Source: Bradyrhizobiaceae bacterium PARB1
GTDB taxonomy: Bacteria; Pseudomonadota; Alphaproteobacteria; Rhizobiales; Xanthobacteraceae
Length of the DNA stretch: 64,000 nt
Reading direction: 5' to 3'
Assembly: GCA_002256345.1 (NCBI GenBank)
Contig: NKIY01000004.1
Location: 575,876 to 639,875 of the forward strand
Part shown: one piece after another, positions 37,419 through 47,992 of the stretch
How the letters are laid out: each line of letters opens with the position of its first letter
How positions within the stretch are numbered: the stretch's first letter is position 1
The notes under the pieces: generated by a model
The model's database searches: none
Told to the model about the DNA's origin: nothing
Seen by the model: the letters and a program-made list of their open reading frames with translations, nothing else
Made by a program: the position numbers and the translations under genes

Positions 37419-39170
37419 CTACAACGGCAGTTCCGGCTCGCGCCGGGTATTTCGCCGGGCACTCGTCTGCGATGGCGACGAATTGGAGCGGGCAAAACTC
37501 CAGCGCACGCTGCCGGTCTGGCGGGCGTCCTGGTGGATCACGATCTGGGCGGTGCGGCGCGGGCCGTCATTGCCGGCCAGGAATACGCTGTCTTCGAGAT
37601 CGACCTTGTCGTCCAGCGCCTCGAAGGTCCACACATCGCGGTTCGGCAGCACCAGCATGACGCCGCGGGCGTCGCTCAGCCGGCTCGCTTTCACCGACGG
37701 ATGCAGATGGAAGCGGATGGCGTAATCCGTGTTGTTGCCCTTCAGCTTCGCGCCAGGTGCGGGCGCAACGATGTCCTCGCCATCCAGCCGGTTGCCATCT
37801 GCCGCGACGCTGAGGATGCGGCGATGCTCGATGCCGAAACGCGATTTGTAGCCGTCATGGGCGGTGGTCAGCATGGTGCCGTCGGACGTCACTTCGCGAT
37901 AATTCTCGACGGTATGCGGCCCGTTGGTGATCGGCGAGCCGCGCAAAAACTTCTTCATCGCGCCGGCCTCGACGAACTGGCTCGATGAAGCGTTGTGATA
38001 GCTCATCGTCGAATGCGCAGGCGTCGAGCGCGCAAAGACGCGCCAGTTGTCGCGCGCGGTCGACGGCATGCCGCAATTGACGACGATGCGGCTGGCACCG
38101 GAGGACAGTTCGAAAGCCAGCGTGCCCGCATGCGCCTCGTGGCTGACATCGGCCGGCGGCGGCGGGCCGGTGTCGATCACGACAGTCATATTGCCCGCTT
38201 CGAGGCGCTGAAAGCCGGTATGCGGCATATGCGCCATGGGCACGCCATGGGTGTCGTCATAGGCCAGCAGCGTGGCGACGAGATGTGACGGCGTCGAACT
38301 CATACCGTTGAACAGCGCGAAATTGCCGTCGCCATGGCGGAAGAAGCGCAGCATCGGCATCATGCGGTCGATCGCATTCAGCAAGGCCGGCGGCGGCGCG
38401 ATATTTCGCGCGGCAAAGGTTTGGCGCAGCGGCAAAAGATCGATCAGCAATTCGATCAACGCGTTGGGATTGCGAGAGACATGGCCGCCATCGGGCAGGA
38501 TCTGTTTCTGCAATTCATCCGACAGCCGCTTCGCCGCGCCGCGGATATTGTTCGCCTGATTGGCGAGGCAGAGCGAAGCGTAGCACAGCGCAATCAGCAC
38601 CTGCATCTTCGGCAGGCCGTCAGGGGCGCTCGGCAGCGAATAGCGCAGCGCGCGGATTTCGCGCGCCAGCGTACGCAGATAACGGCGATAGAATTTCCCG
38701 TCGGTATCGCCAAGCACCAGCGGCGCCTGCGACAGCAGCGAAATCACCCGGCGTGCGATCACCTCCGGCCTTCGTCCGACCGGTCGCTTGCGCGCGGCAT
38801 TCGACATCCAGTCGTCGATCAGCGAACGTGCATTGGCGCGGGTGATGGCGGTGTCGGCGGCGCGCAGATGGCGCAGCCAGCCAAAGCCGAGCAGGGAGAT
38901 TTCCCAGTCTTCCGATGGCGGCTCGAGATCGAAAATCGAGCGGCCGTGGCAGGTGACGATCTTGCCGGCGAAGACGAAACGGCCGGCATAGATTTCGGCG
39001 GCGCGGGTTGCATCGGTGGTGCGCAGGTCGTGCGGCGCGATCAGCAGGCGGTCGGTGCGCCCCGGCCACAATTTCGAGATCGCCGCCGAGCCGCCTGACG
39101 CGCGCGCCAAAGCGCTCCGCGCGAAGCGGCCGAGGATCAGCCTCGAAATACGTCTGCGTTGAGCGACCAC
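37419..39170 (-). CDS. Heparinase II/III family protein
   Basis: The 583-residue protein has an alpha/alpha-toroid N-terminal half (LLGFGWLRHLRAADTAITRANARSLIDDWM, ILPDGGHVSRNPNALIELLIDLLPL) and a beta-sandwich heparinase II/III C-terminal domain. The latter contains HEAHAGTLAFELSSGASRIVVNCGMPS and THSTM-like AHSTMSYHNASSSQF. The family contains polysaccharide lyases; the polymer here is unknown and may be a cell-surface glycan. No signal peptide is visible. The start is a GTG at 39170 with AAGG upstream. It lies 121 bases downstream of rsmB, the usual order in this lineage. Confidence 0.9.
   Translation of the reverse strand: MVAQRRRISRLILGRFARSALARASGGSAAISKLWPGRTDRLLIAPHDLRTTDATRAAEIYAGRFVFAGKIVTCHGRSIFDLEPPSEDWEISLLGFGWLRHLRAADTAITRANARSLIDDWMSNAARKRPVGRRPEVIARRVISLLSQAPLVLGDTDGKFYRRYLRTLAREIRALRYSLPSAPDGLPKMQVLIALCYASLCLANQANNIRGAAKRLSDELQKQILPDGGHVSRNPNALIELLIDLLPLRQTFAARNIAPPPALLNAIDRMMPMLRFFRHGDGNFALFNGMSSTPSHLVATLLAYDDTHGVPMAHMPHTGFQRLEAGNMTVVIDTGPPPPADVSHEAHAGTLAFELSSGASRIVVNCGMPSTARDNWRVFARSTPAHSTMSYHNASSSQFVEAGAMKKFLRGSPITNGPHTVENYREVTSDGTMLTTAHDGYKSRFGIEHRRILSVAADGNRLDGEDIVAPAPGAKLKGNNTDYAIRFHLHPSVKASRLSDARGVMLVLPNRDVWTFEALDDKVDLEDSVFLAGNDGPRRTAQIVIHQDARQTGSVRWSFARSNSSPSQTSARRNTRREPELPL
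37420..37458. repeat. Direct repeat copy B (heparinase 3' end)
   Basis: This 39-base segment includes the heparinase stop codon and is repeated at 35469-35507 with three mismatches. The two copies flank the serine hydrolase gene. Confidence 0.85.
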
Positions 39171-39291
39171 GTGCGCCTTGGGTGAGAGGATTACCGGTGC
39201 GAATCCTTCTTAGCCGGAAACGCCCGCCGCACACAGCACAAGGAGGCGCCCTGTGGACGCCTCGCGAATCAAAGGAATAACCCAGTAAATA

Positions 39292-40632
39292 TCAGGATTT
39301 AATCAGCCGCGCTGCATAGAAGCCGTCGAGCCCGCCAAGCCGGGGATCGGCATGTGGCAAATGGCTCGGCAGGGTGCGCAGATCGCCATCGTGGGTGACG
39401 ATTTCGGCGAGGCCGGAGACCTCGCTGGCGGTGACCGGCATGCGGCGGATGCTGTTGTCATGGGCGAGGAGATCGGCGATGGCGTGCTCGCCTTCGTCGG
39501 GTTCCATCGAACAGGTGCAATAGACCAGCAAGCCGCCAGGCTTCAGCATGGTCACCGCCTTGGCCAACAGGCGGCGTTGCAACGCGGTCAGCATGGCGAT
39601 GTCGGCTTCCTGTTTCAGCCAGGCCACATCGGGATGACGGCGGATCGTGCCGGTGGACGAACACGGTGCGTCGAGCAGCACGCCATCGAAGCCTTCGCCC
39701 GGATATTCGGTGCCGTCGGAAACGATGGTCTCCGCCTGCAACGACAGCCGCGCGAGATTCTCGCGTAAGCGCGCCACACGGTTGGGCGAGCGATCCACCG
39801 CGACCACATCGGCACCGCCTTGCGCGAGCTGTGCGGTCTTGCCGCCCGGTGCGGCACAGAGATCGACGATGCGTTTGCCTCTGAGGTCGCCGAACAGCCG
39901 CGCCGGCAGTGCCGCGGCGGCATCCTGCACCCACCACTGGCCGTCATTGAAACCGGGCAGCATGGTCACCGAGCCCTGCAGCAACGTGCGAACGGTGCCG
40001 GTGGGCAGCACCTCGCCATGCAGGCGCGTGGCCCAGGCCTCGGCGTCGGATTTCACGGTGAGATCGAGCGATGGCTCATAGCTCAGCGCGGTCGCAATAT
40101 CGCGTGCGGTCGCCTCGCCATAATGCGCGGACCAGCGGGCCAGGAGCCATGGCGGAATGTCGAGGCTTTGACCGGCGGTTTCCTCCACGAGCTCCTTGCC
40201 CTCGCGCGCGCAGCGCCGCAGTACGGCATTGACGAGCCCGGCATATTTCGCGGCGCGCCGGTCGGATTGCACCATCCGTACCGACAGATCGACGGCAGCG
40301 TGATCCGGCACGTCCATCCAGAGAATCTGCGCGGCGCCGATCAGCAGCGCGCTTTGCGCGCGCGGTGCATCGGTAGGTATGCCGCGGTCGAGCAGGCGCG
40401 AAAGAATTTGGCCGAGCGTGCCGAGGCGGCGCAGAATCGTTGCGACAAGACGGCGCATCAGCGCGCGGTCGCGGTCCGAGAGCGTCTTCAGGCCAGGATG
40501 TGCAGCGGCGCCTTCGAGTTGATCATCGAGCGTGCGATGTTTCTGCAGCACGCCATCGAGAATGTCGGCTGCAATGCGTCGCGCGGCGAGGCCGGGGACC
40601 TCGGGAGGCGGTGCGTATTTCACTTGCGGCAT
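39292..40632 (-). CDS. rsmB: 16S rRNA m5C967 methyltransferase RsmB-like
   Basis: The 446-residue protein has an N-terminal NusB-like RNA-binding domain (about 15-145) and a C-terminal RNA m5C methyltransferase. SAM-binding is at VDLCAAPGGKTAQLA. The two cysteines of the mechanism are in LLDAPCSSTGTIRRHPDV (product release) and LVYCTCSMEPDEGE (nucleophile). RsmB methylates C967 in the 16S rRNA P-site region. The ATG at 40632 is used. A divergent DUF1674 gene starts 257 bases away. Confidence 0.93.
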   Translation of the reverse strand: MPQVKYAPPPEVPGLAARRIAADILDGVLQKHRTLDDQLEGAAAHPGLKTLSDRDRALMRRLVATILRRLGTLGQILSRLLDRGIPTDAPRAQSALLIGAAQILWMDVPDHAAVDLSVRMVQSDRRAAKYAGLVNAVLRRCAREGKELVEETAGQSLDIPPWLLARWSAHYGEATARDIATALSYEPSLDLTVKSDAEAWATRLHGEVLPTGTVRTLLQGSVTMLPGFNDGQWWVQDAAAALPARLFGDLRGKRIVDLCAAPGGKTAQLAQGGADVVAVDRSPNRVARLRENLARLSLQAETIVSDGTEYPGEGFDGVLLDAPCSSTGTIRRHPDVAWLKQEADIAMLTALQRRLLAKAVTMLKPGGLLVYCTCSMEPDEGEHAIADLLAHDNSIRRMPVTASEVSGLAEIVTHDGDLRTLPSHLPHADPRLGGLDGFYAARLIKS

Positions 40633-40760
40633 GCAGCAACATCACGGTGGAGGGAGCGGGGATGGCGAAAATTTCGGCCGGCGCCATCGGGCGGGACCGA
40701 TTCTGTCGCACGCGAATATGCCAAATGTAAGAATCGCCCTTATATGCGCATATTCGCACA

Positions 40761-40815
40761 CTAGATCACGATCCGGAAAGTATTGGCCGGCTTTCGGCAA
40801 AGATCGTGCTCAAAC
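40761..40815. repeat. Degenerate GAGCATGATC-type palindrome (copy 1)
   Basis: CTAGATCACGATCCGG at 40761 and GCCGGCTTTCGGCAAAGATCGTGCTC at 40788-40811 follow the plan of the elements at 50571 and 51573, with several substitutions. It lies upstream of the DUF1674 gene. Confidence 0.65.
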
Positions 40816-40889
40816 AAGTGTTCGATGCGAAATTGGTAACGTGTGCCGACCCCATGTGCAGTCACTCGGCAGTTACAAGGATCATCGAG

Positions 40890-41105
40890 ATGAACGACAG
40901 ACCAGCAAACCACTCCATCGTGCCCGAACCAGCGCCGGAGAAGGTGCTCTCGCCTGCTGCGAAGCGGGCTCTGGCCGAGGCGGAAGAGCGCCGGGTCGCA
41001 GTTGCTGCGCCGACGCCTCATGCCAAGGAATTGCATGGACCGGATGGCTTGGAGCCGACTCGTTTCGGCGACTGGGAGCGCAACGGCATCGCGTCGGACT
41101 TTTGA
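40890..41105 (+). CDS. DUF1674 family protein, SDHAF4-like succinate dehydrogenase assembly factor
   Basis: The 71-residue protein ends with the diagnostic C-terminal motif GPDGLEPTRFGDWERNGIASDF, the signature of DUF1674/SDHAF4. Eukaryotic SDHAF4/Sdh8 binds the flavinated SdhA subunit before complex II assembly; bacterial function is inferred from homology. The rest is charged and probably disordered (AEAEERRVAVAAPTPHAKELH). The start is the ATG at 40890 (MNDRPANHS). It is followed 56 bases later by the nuclease gene. Confidence 0.88.
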   Translation: MNDRPANHSIVPEPAPEKVLSPAAKRALAEAEERRVAVAAPTPHAKELHGPDGLEPTRFGDWERNGIASDF

Positions 41106-41161
41106 CGTCTCGCCAGTTCCGACTTCTCGATTGTCCGTAGCGCTCGCTGTAACGCGGAATC

Positions 41162-41719
41162 ATGCCGCCAACCTCGCGCATCCATCATGCGTCGCCATGG
41201 CGGGCGCGACTGTCGCGCCTGTGGCCGTGGATCTTCGTGCTCGGTATGGCCGCCGGCAGTATGTTGCCGTTGAAGCGCTGGCTGCCGGCCATTCTCCACG
41301 ATGAAACGCAGGCCGAGCGCGACGCGAACATGATCGTGCAGCGAACCGGAAGCCGCGATGATCGCCATGCGGTCGATGTACTCTACACCATCGATGGCGA
41401 TACGTTCGGCGCCCGCGTCCATCTCGCGCCGGGAGACGATCTCACCGCGCGCATCCGTTTGCGCGGCATCGATGCGCCGGAACTGAAAGGCCAGTGCACC
41501 ACGGAGATCCGTCTCGCCGAGGACGCCACGGCCGCGCTCAAGCGCCTGCTCAAGGAAGGCGGCGTGACCATCTATGACATCGGTCCCGACAAATATCCCG
41601 GCCGCGTGGTGGCGAGCGTCGCCACGCGGCGCACGCCGGATGTCTCCGCCGTTCTGCTCACCGGCGGCTTCGCCCGCCGCTATGACGGCGGACATCGCGG
41701 TGGTTGGTGCAACAAATGA
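41162..41719 (+). CDS. Membrane-anchored staphylococcal-nuclease-like protein
   Basis: The 185-residue protein has an N-terminal membrane segment (about 19-37, LWPWIFVLGMAAGSMLPL) and then an SNase fold: VLYTIDGDTFGARVHLAPG, RIRLRGIDAPELKGQC (catalytic arginine and calcium-site aspartate), LAEDATAALKRLL and VAVSA-like DVSAVLLTGGFARRYDGGHRGGWC. It is probably a periplasm-facing calcium-dependent nuclease; activity is untested. Two cysteines (QCTTE and GWCNK) could form a disulfide, consistent with export. The ATG at 41162 is used. A terminator follows directly. Confidence 0.87.
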   Translation: MPPTSRIHHASPWRARLSRLWPWIFVLGMAAGSMLPLKRWLPAILHDETQAERDANMIVQRTGSRDDRHAVDVLYTIDGDTFGARVHLAPGDDLTARIRLRGIDAPELKGQCTTEIRLAEDATAALKRLLKEGGVTIYDIGPDKYPGRVVASVATRRTPDVSAVLLTGGFARRYDGGHRGGWCNK

Positions 41720-41721
41720 AA

Positions 41722-41744
41722 AAGCCGCGCATCTGGCGCGGCTT
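41722..41744. terminator. Hairpin terminator between nuclease and L,D-transpeptidase genes
   Basis: A 9-bp perfect stem, AAGCCGCGC (41722-41730) with GCGCGGCTT (41736-41744) around ATCTG, sits in the 48-base convergent gap. The upstream AATGAAAA gives a U-rich tract for the minus-strand transcript. Confidence 0.85.
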
Positions 41745-41767
41745 CGTCAGACTGGATCCGGCGGAGC

Positions 41768-42286
41768 TCAGCGTCCGGTGACGACCACCTGGGTGCCAAC
41801 CGAAACGCGCGAGAACAGGTCGGTGATGTCCTCGTTATACATGCGCACGCAGCCGTACGAGACGTAGCCGCCGATCGACTTCGGTACATTGGTGCCGTGG
41901 ATGGCGTATTCGCCGCCGGCCAGGGTCATCGCTGCGACGCCCATTGGATTGGCGGGCGAGCCGCCGGGGATCACGTCCGGGATGGCCGGATTGTCGCGCT
42001 TCACATCGGCCGGGGGCGACCAGGCGGGTTGGCGATATTTGCCGTCGATCTTGGTGACGCCCGCCCATTGCTTACCAGGCTTGCCGACGCCGACCGGATA
42101 ACGCACGGCGACTCCGGGCTCGACCACGAGATAGAGTTTTCGCTCGCCGGTTTTCACCACAATGGTGCCGGGAGCATAATCGCCGCGGAAATTGACGATG
42201 CTGGGGGCGGCTTGCGCGGAAGTGGTGGCGGCTAGTGTACCGGCAATGAGGGTCGCAGCCAGCGCACCTGCAATCTTCGAAGACAT
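41768..42286 (-). CDS. Periplasmic L,D-transpeptidase (YkuD/ErfK family)
   Basis: The 172-residue exported protein has a signal peptide (about 1-27, ending AQAAP) and a YkuD domain with the catalytic H130 (EYAIHGTN) and C146 (SYGCVRMYNEDI). The family forms 3-3 cross-links in peptidoglycan or links lipoproteins to it. Small size and the absence of a LysM domain are typical of the many paralogs in this group. The ATG at 42286 directly precedes the signal peptide. Confidence 0.94.
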   Translation of the reverse strand: MSSKIAGALAATLIAGTLAATTSAQAAPSIVNFRGDYAPGTIVVKTGERKLYLVVEPGVAVRYPVGVGKPGKQWAGVTKIDGKYRQPAWSPPADVKRDNPAIPDVIPGGSPANPMGVAAMTLAGGEYAIHGTNVPKSIGGYVSYGCVRMYNEDITDLFSRVSVGTQVVVTGR

Positions 42287-42678
42287 CTATCTCTCCAAAT
42301 TCCACTCGCCGGTATCGGCCGGGCGAGGTCGTTCCCGCCTTCTCGGCGGGCACAGAATTGCAACACCAGGAAGGTTCAACCGGATGCGTAAACAGCCGGT
42401 CTCCATCGGCATGAGAACCGTGCCGTGAGCGCCGCCTAATGAGGGGAACTGCGAAACAAAGTAAATGTCCGGGAAACAACACTCGCTCTAAATTGGACGG
42501 GAGCGGGTGGTGGGAGGCTGACAACCGCGTGAACGTCCATCGTTGTCATTCTGGGGCGCGCTCTTGCACGAACCCGGAATCCCGGAGTGGCTTGGCTCCC
42601 TGGAGACTTCCATGTCGAGATTCCGGGCTCTGTCCCGTCGCCTGCGGCGCCGGTACATCCCGGAATGACGCTTACGCG
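42287..42678. other. Gene-free stretch (392 bases)
   Basis: It contains the promoter region of the L,D-transpeptidase gene, a small hairpin (CCCGCCTTCTCGGCGGG near 42336-42352) and the palindromic repeat at 42543-42670. I see no plausible gene. Confidence 0.6.
42543..42670. repeat. Palindromic repeat, TTGTCATTCTGGGGCG...CCGGAATGACG type
   Basis: The outer arms (GTCATTCTGGG and CCCGGAATGAC) and inner arms (GAACCCGGAATCCCGG and GAGATTCCGGGCTC) are separated by about 30 bases. It lies just past the kelch gene's 3' end. Confidence 0.8.
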
Positions 42679-43800
42679 TCACCCCAGCGTAAACGCCTCA
42701 TGGATCGCCGATTGCACGGCGCCGCCGGTCACCGCGCCGCCGCCGGCGACGTAGATCCAGTCGCCAATCGCGGTGGCGCCCACGGCATGGCGCGGCGTCA
42801 GCATGGGCGCGTGGCTCTGCCAGCTGTCGGTTTTCGGATCGTAGCTTTCCATCTGCCCGAACACCTTTTCCTGCGTGATCTTGCCGTCGCGGATCACGCC
42901 GGACTCGCCGCCCATGGCGAACAGCCGGTCGCGATAGACCACGAGCCCGTGGCCGGAGCGGGCCACCGGCAGCGGCGCACGCAGCTCCCAGGTGTCGCGC
43001 TCGGGCAGATACACGTGGTGCAGATCGGTATTGTATTCGAAGGTGTTGAAGCGCCCGCCGATGACATGGATGGCGCCGCCATAGGCGACGCACCCGACAT
43101 GGTCGCGCGCGCCGGGCAGCGCTTTTCGCGTCTCCCATTTATCGGTCTTGGGATCGTACACTTCGTGCCAGCTCACACTGGCGCGCTCCGCTGAGGGCTC
43201 CGAGGCGCCCCCGATCAGATGAATCCTGCCGTTCAGCGCCACCGCGGCCCCCGCCCCGCGCGGGCGTAGCAGCGGCGCGATGGTGTCCCAGCGATCCGCG
43301 GCGACGTCATAGGCATAGGCGTTCTGATCCGAGCCGCGATTCTGCTGCATGAAGCCGCCCAGCGCATAAACGCGGCCGGCATCCGCTGCGACCGAGACGT
43401 GATTGGCCCCGCGCGGCAGAGGTGCCGCGTTGAACCATTGATCCTTCGCGGCGTCATAGACGTGGTGATACGGCCGGTCGACGCGGCCTTCGCCATAGCC
43501 GCCGACGATGTGCATGCGATCGGCCCAGGCCGTCGCCCACGCCATCTCGCTCCGGGGCAGTGGCAAGGCTGCGCGCGGTTGCCATTTGCCGGCCGGCCCT
43601 TTCGGTGCCGGGCTATCGGTGACGCGCTGCGCCTCCTGCTCTGGCGTCATGTGATGCGGCACGCCGCCCTGCAGCTTGGCATAGGGCTCGGGAGAGGGCG
43701 GCGCGGCGGGCAGCGTAGGGGAATGGCCGGCGTGCTGGGCGTGGGCAGCAGTACTGACGACGGCAGCTGCGCTGCCGAGAACAAAGGACCGGCGATCCAT
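42679..43800 (-). CDS. Exported kelch-repeat beta-propeller protein (Tat signal)
   Basis: The 373-residue protein has a twin-arginine-like leader (MDRRSFVLGSAAAVVSTAAHA) and about five to six kelch motifs, each with a GG pair and spaced Y/W (IHVIGGRFNTFEY...DTWELRAPLPVARSGHGLVV; LFAMGGESG...DSWQSHAPMLTPRHAVGATA). The propeller probably binds a partner or a glycan; a few bacterial kelch proteins are sialic-acid mutarotases or oxidases, but no catalytic signature is visible. A histidine/proline-rich linker lies at 23-60. Confidence 0.88.
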   Translation of the reverse strand: MDRRSFVLGSAAAVVSTAAHAQHAGHSPTLPAAPPSPEPYAKLQGGVPHHMTPEQEAQRVTDSPAPKGPAGKWQPRAALPLPRSEMAWATAWADRMHIVGGYGEGRVDRPYHHVYDAAKDQWFNAAPLPRGANHVSVAADAGRVYALGGFMQQNRGSDQNAYAYDVAADRWDTIAPLLRPRGAGAAVALNGRIHLIGGASEPSAERASVSWHEVYDPKTDKWETRKALPGARDHVGCVAYGGAIHVIGGRFNTFEYNTDLHHVYLPERDTWELRAPLPVARSGHGLVVYRDRLFAMGGESGVIRDGKITQEKVFGQMESYDPKTDSWQSHAPMLTPRHAVGATAIGDWIYVAGGGAVTGGAVQSAIHEAFTLG

Positions 43801-43822
43801 GACGTCTTCCCCTCACTCCGTT

Positions 43823-43946
43823 TGTCATCACCCGATTTGATCGGGCGATCCAGTATACACAGACGGTAGTGAAAGTACCGAGACGTGGCCGTTTACTGGA
43901 TCACCCGCTCCTGGCGCGCAATTGCGCGCGGGGGCGGGTGATGACA
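43823..43946. repeat. Palindromic repeat, TGTCATCACCCGATTTGATCGGGCGATCCAG type
   Basis: The arms TGTCATCACCCG and CGGGTGATGACA, plus the inner pair GATCCAGTATACAC / TTTACTGGATC and a GCGCGCAATTGCGCGC hairpin, occupy the gap between the acs 3' end and the kelch gene start. Confidence 0.83.
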
Positions 43947-43975
43947 GTTCGGGCGTGGAGAGATATCGGGAGCGC

Positions 43976-45925
<1,950 letters not shown>

Positions 45926-46148
45926 CGTTCCCTCCACTTTTCTCGCAGCCTGTGAGATCGCCCTGCGCTGCAAGCCGTTTCTCGTTCGATGTTCCAATTA
46001 TGCGTCGGGGCGGGTAGGCCAAACAAGCCGGCCGCGTCTCACCCTTTCGTCGGTTGCGACATCGATGCGGCGAAGACGACGCAGGAACGAAAATCGATTG
46101 ATTCGCATTATCGCGGCGGAGGGCGAGGACGAGAAAGCGCGTAAAGCC

Positions 46149-47285
46149 ATGATGGAGCAGCAGAATTTCACGATGCACCGCGGCGCGACCGCCCGCTCGG
46201 CGCTGTCGGCGGCCAAGGTTTTGGCTTCGAAACTAGCCGACCGGCAGCCGAAGCTGCGTGGCAAGCGCACCGTCGAAGCATTGGCGCGCGAACTTGGCCT
46301 GACGCTGGGCGATCAGTCGGAATTGACCATCCGCCGCCGCAAGAGCGGCAAGGTCTACGCGTTCATCCGTGCCGACGGCACGCGCATTCGCCATGCCGGC
46401 ACCATCCGGCGATTGAACGCGATGGCTGTGCCTCCCGCCTATGTCGATGTCCGCTATGCCGCCGACCCCAATTCGCATCTGCAGGCGGTCGGCCGCGATG
46501 CCGCGGGGCGTTTGCAATATCGCTATCACGCTGACTGGGAGAAGGTCCGCGAACATCGCAAGGCGAACCGGTTGGGGCGGCTGGTCAATGCGCTGCCGAA
46601 GATCCGTCGCAACGTGTCGCAGATTCTCGCTGGCGACGAGCCGACGCGCGACTTCGCGCTTGCCGCCGTGATCGAGCTCGTCACCCGAACAGCGATCCGC
46701 GCCGGCAACGAAAGCTACATGAAGCTCTCCGGCACCCGCGGCGCCACCACGCTGATGAAATCGAATGTGCAGCTCGAGGGCGAATCTATCGTGCTGTCCT
46801 TCAAGGCCAAGGGCGGCAAGGCCGTGCGCAAGGAATGCGGCGCGAGCAAGCTGGTGCGTGCCATCGGTATCCTGCATGACGTGCCGGGCCGGCGCCTGTT
46901 CCAGTATCGCGACAAGGTCGGTCGCATCCACAAGGTCAACACGGCGGCGGTGAACGCCTTCCTGCGCGACATCGCCGGCATCAAGATCTCGCTGAAGGAT
47001 TTTCGCACGCTGATGGCCTCGGCCACCGTGGTAGAGACACTGGCGAAGGTCGAGCCGGCGGAGTCGATGCGGGGCCGCAAGAAACAGGTTCTGGACGCGG
47101 TGCGCTCGGCGGCGGACGAACTGTCGAACACGCCGACCATCTGCCGCAAGAGCTATGTGCACGACACGATCGTGACGGCCTTCGAGAACGGCGCGCTGGC
47201 GCGGATTGCAGCCAAGCAGAGCGGCTATCGCTCGCAGTCGAAGCGCGAGCAGTTGTTGGCGCAGGTGGTGGCGGAGGCCGGGTAA
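46149..47285 (+). CDS. Type IB DNA topoisomerase (poxvirus-like)
   Basis: This compact bacterial topoisomerase IB, about 378 residues from the chosen start, relaxes supercoils through a 3'-phosphotyrosine. The N-terminal beta-domain includes TIRRRKSGKVYAFIRADGTRI and AVPPAYVDVRYAADPNSHLQAVGRDAAGRLQYRYH. The catalytic domain has TAIRAGNESYMKLSGTRGATTL (active-site arginine), the lysine/histidine segment and the nucleophile tyrosine in TPTICRKSYVHDTIV. Start choice is uncertain: ATGs at 46065, 46149 and 46152 are in frame and the upstream one would add an arginine-rich tail (MRRRRRRNE). Confidence 0.9.
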   Translation: MMEQQNFTMHRGATARSALSAAKVLASKLADRQPKLRGKRTVEALARELGLTLGDQSELTIRRRKSGKVYAFIRADGTRIRHAGTIRRLNAMAVPPAYVDVRYAADPNSHLQAVGRDAAGRLQYRYHADWEKVREHRKANRLGRLVNALPKIRRNVSQILAGDEPTRDFALAAVIELVTRTAIRAGNESYMKLSGTRGATTLMKSNVQLEGESIVLSFKAKGGKAVRKECGASKLVRAIGILHDVPGRRLFQYRDKVGRIHKVNTAAVNAFLRDIAGIKISLKDFRTLMASATVVETLAKVEPAESMRGRKKQVLDAVRSAADELSNTPTICRKSYVHDTIVTAFENGALARIAAKQSGYRSQSKREQLLAQVVAEAG

Positions 47286-47292
47286 ACACCGC

Positions 47293-47320
47293 TGTCGTCC
47301 CGGCGTTAGCCGGGATGACA
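47293..47320. terminator. Hairpin terminator between topoisomerase and methyltransferase genes
   Basis: TGTCGTCCCGGC (47293-47304) pairs with GCCGGGATGACA (47309-47320) across a GTTA loop with one G-T wobble. It lies exactly in the convergent gap and matches the design at 28815-28844. Confidence 0.75.
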
Positions 47321-47992
47321 TCATGCGAGCGTCCACACCGCCGTGTTCTTGATCTCCGCATCCTCGAGATCGCGCGTCACCGGCACCTTGTATTCCGCGA
47401 GCTTCCGCAGCTTGTCCTTCGGCAGGTAACTCCGTCCGGGATCGCCGATCAGCACGGTCGCGCCGCGCTCAACCTGCGCGGAGAGAAATGCATATGCACG
47501 TTCTGCCGTGTCGCGCTCATAGAAAATGTCGCCGGCCAGAATGGTCTGCGCCTCCGGCGCAATGGCATCACCGAGCAGATCATCCCCGCGCGCTTCGACA
47601 ACAACATCATTGTCCGCCGCATTGATCGCGATCGCCGCCCGCGCAAATGCGTCGATGTCGTAACCGATCACGCTCGCAGCTCCCGCTTTCATCGCGGCAA
47701 TCGCCACCAGCCCGGATCCCGAGGCGAGATCGAGCACCGCACGAGCGGCAACATGTTCGCGATGATCGAGCACATAACGCGCCAGCGCCTGTCCGCCCGC
47801 CCATGCAAAGGCCCAGAACGGCGGCGGCAATCCGGCTTCCCCCAGCTCTTCTTCAGTCTTGCTCCACAGCGGTACCGCCTCATCCGCCACATGCAGCGAA
47901 ACTTCCGGCACCAGTGGCACCGGCAGGAGGCGTGTATTGGCGCGGATGAATCCGGCGGGATCGGCAATCGCAGGCTTGATGCCCGCGCTCAC
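47321..47992 (-). CDS. Class I methyltransferase, ETFB lysine methyltransferase (METTL20)-like
   Basis: The 223-residue SAM-dependent methyltransferase has PFWAFAWAGGQALARYVLDH before motif I (LDLASGSGLVAIAAMKAGA) and the post-I acidic residue in GYDIDAFA. The DIFYERDTAE segment corresponds to the D-x-F/Y signature of the METTL20/METTL21 group. Agrobacterium METTL20 methylates electron-transfer flavoprotein beta, the likeliest substrate; L11 methylation is the alternative. A GTG at 47992 overlaps the EVE gene's stop codon (GTGA), indicating coupled translation, and is preferred to an ATG at 48022. Confidence 0.8.
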   Translation of the reverse strand: MSAGIKPAIADPAGFIRANTRLLPVPLVPEVSLHVADEAVPLWSKTEEELGEAGLPPPFWAFAWAGGQALARYVLDHREHVAARAVLDLASGSGLVAIAAMKAGAASVIGYDIDAFARAAIAINAADNDVVVEARGDDLLGDAIAPEAQTILAGDIFYERDTAERAYAFLSAQVERGATVLIGDPGRSYLPKDKLRKLAEYKVPVTRDLEDAEIKNTAVWTLA

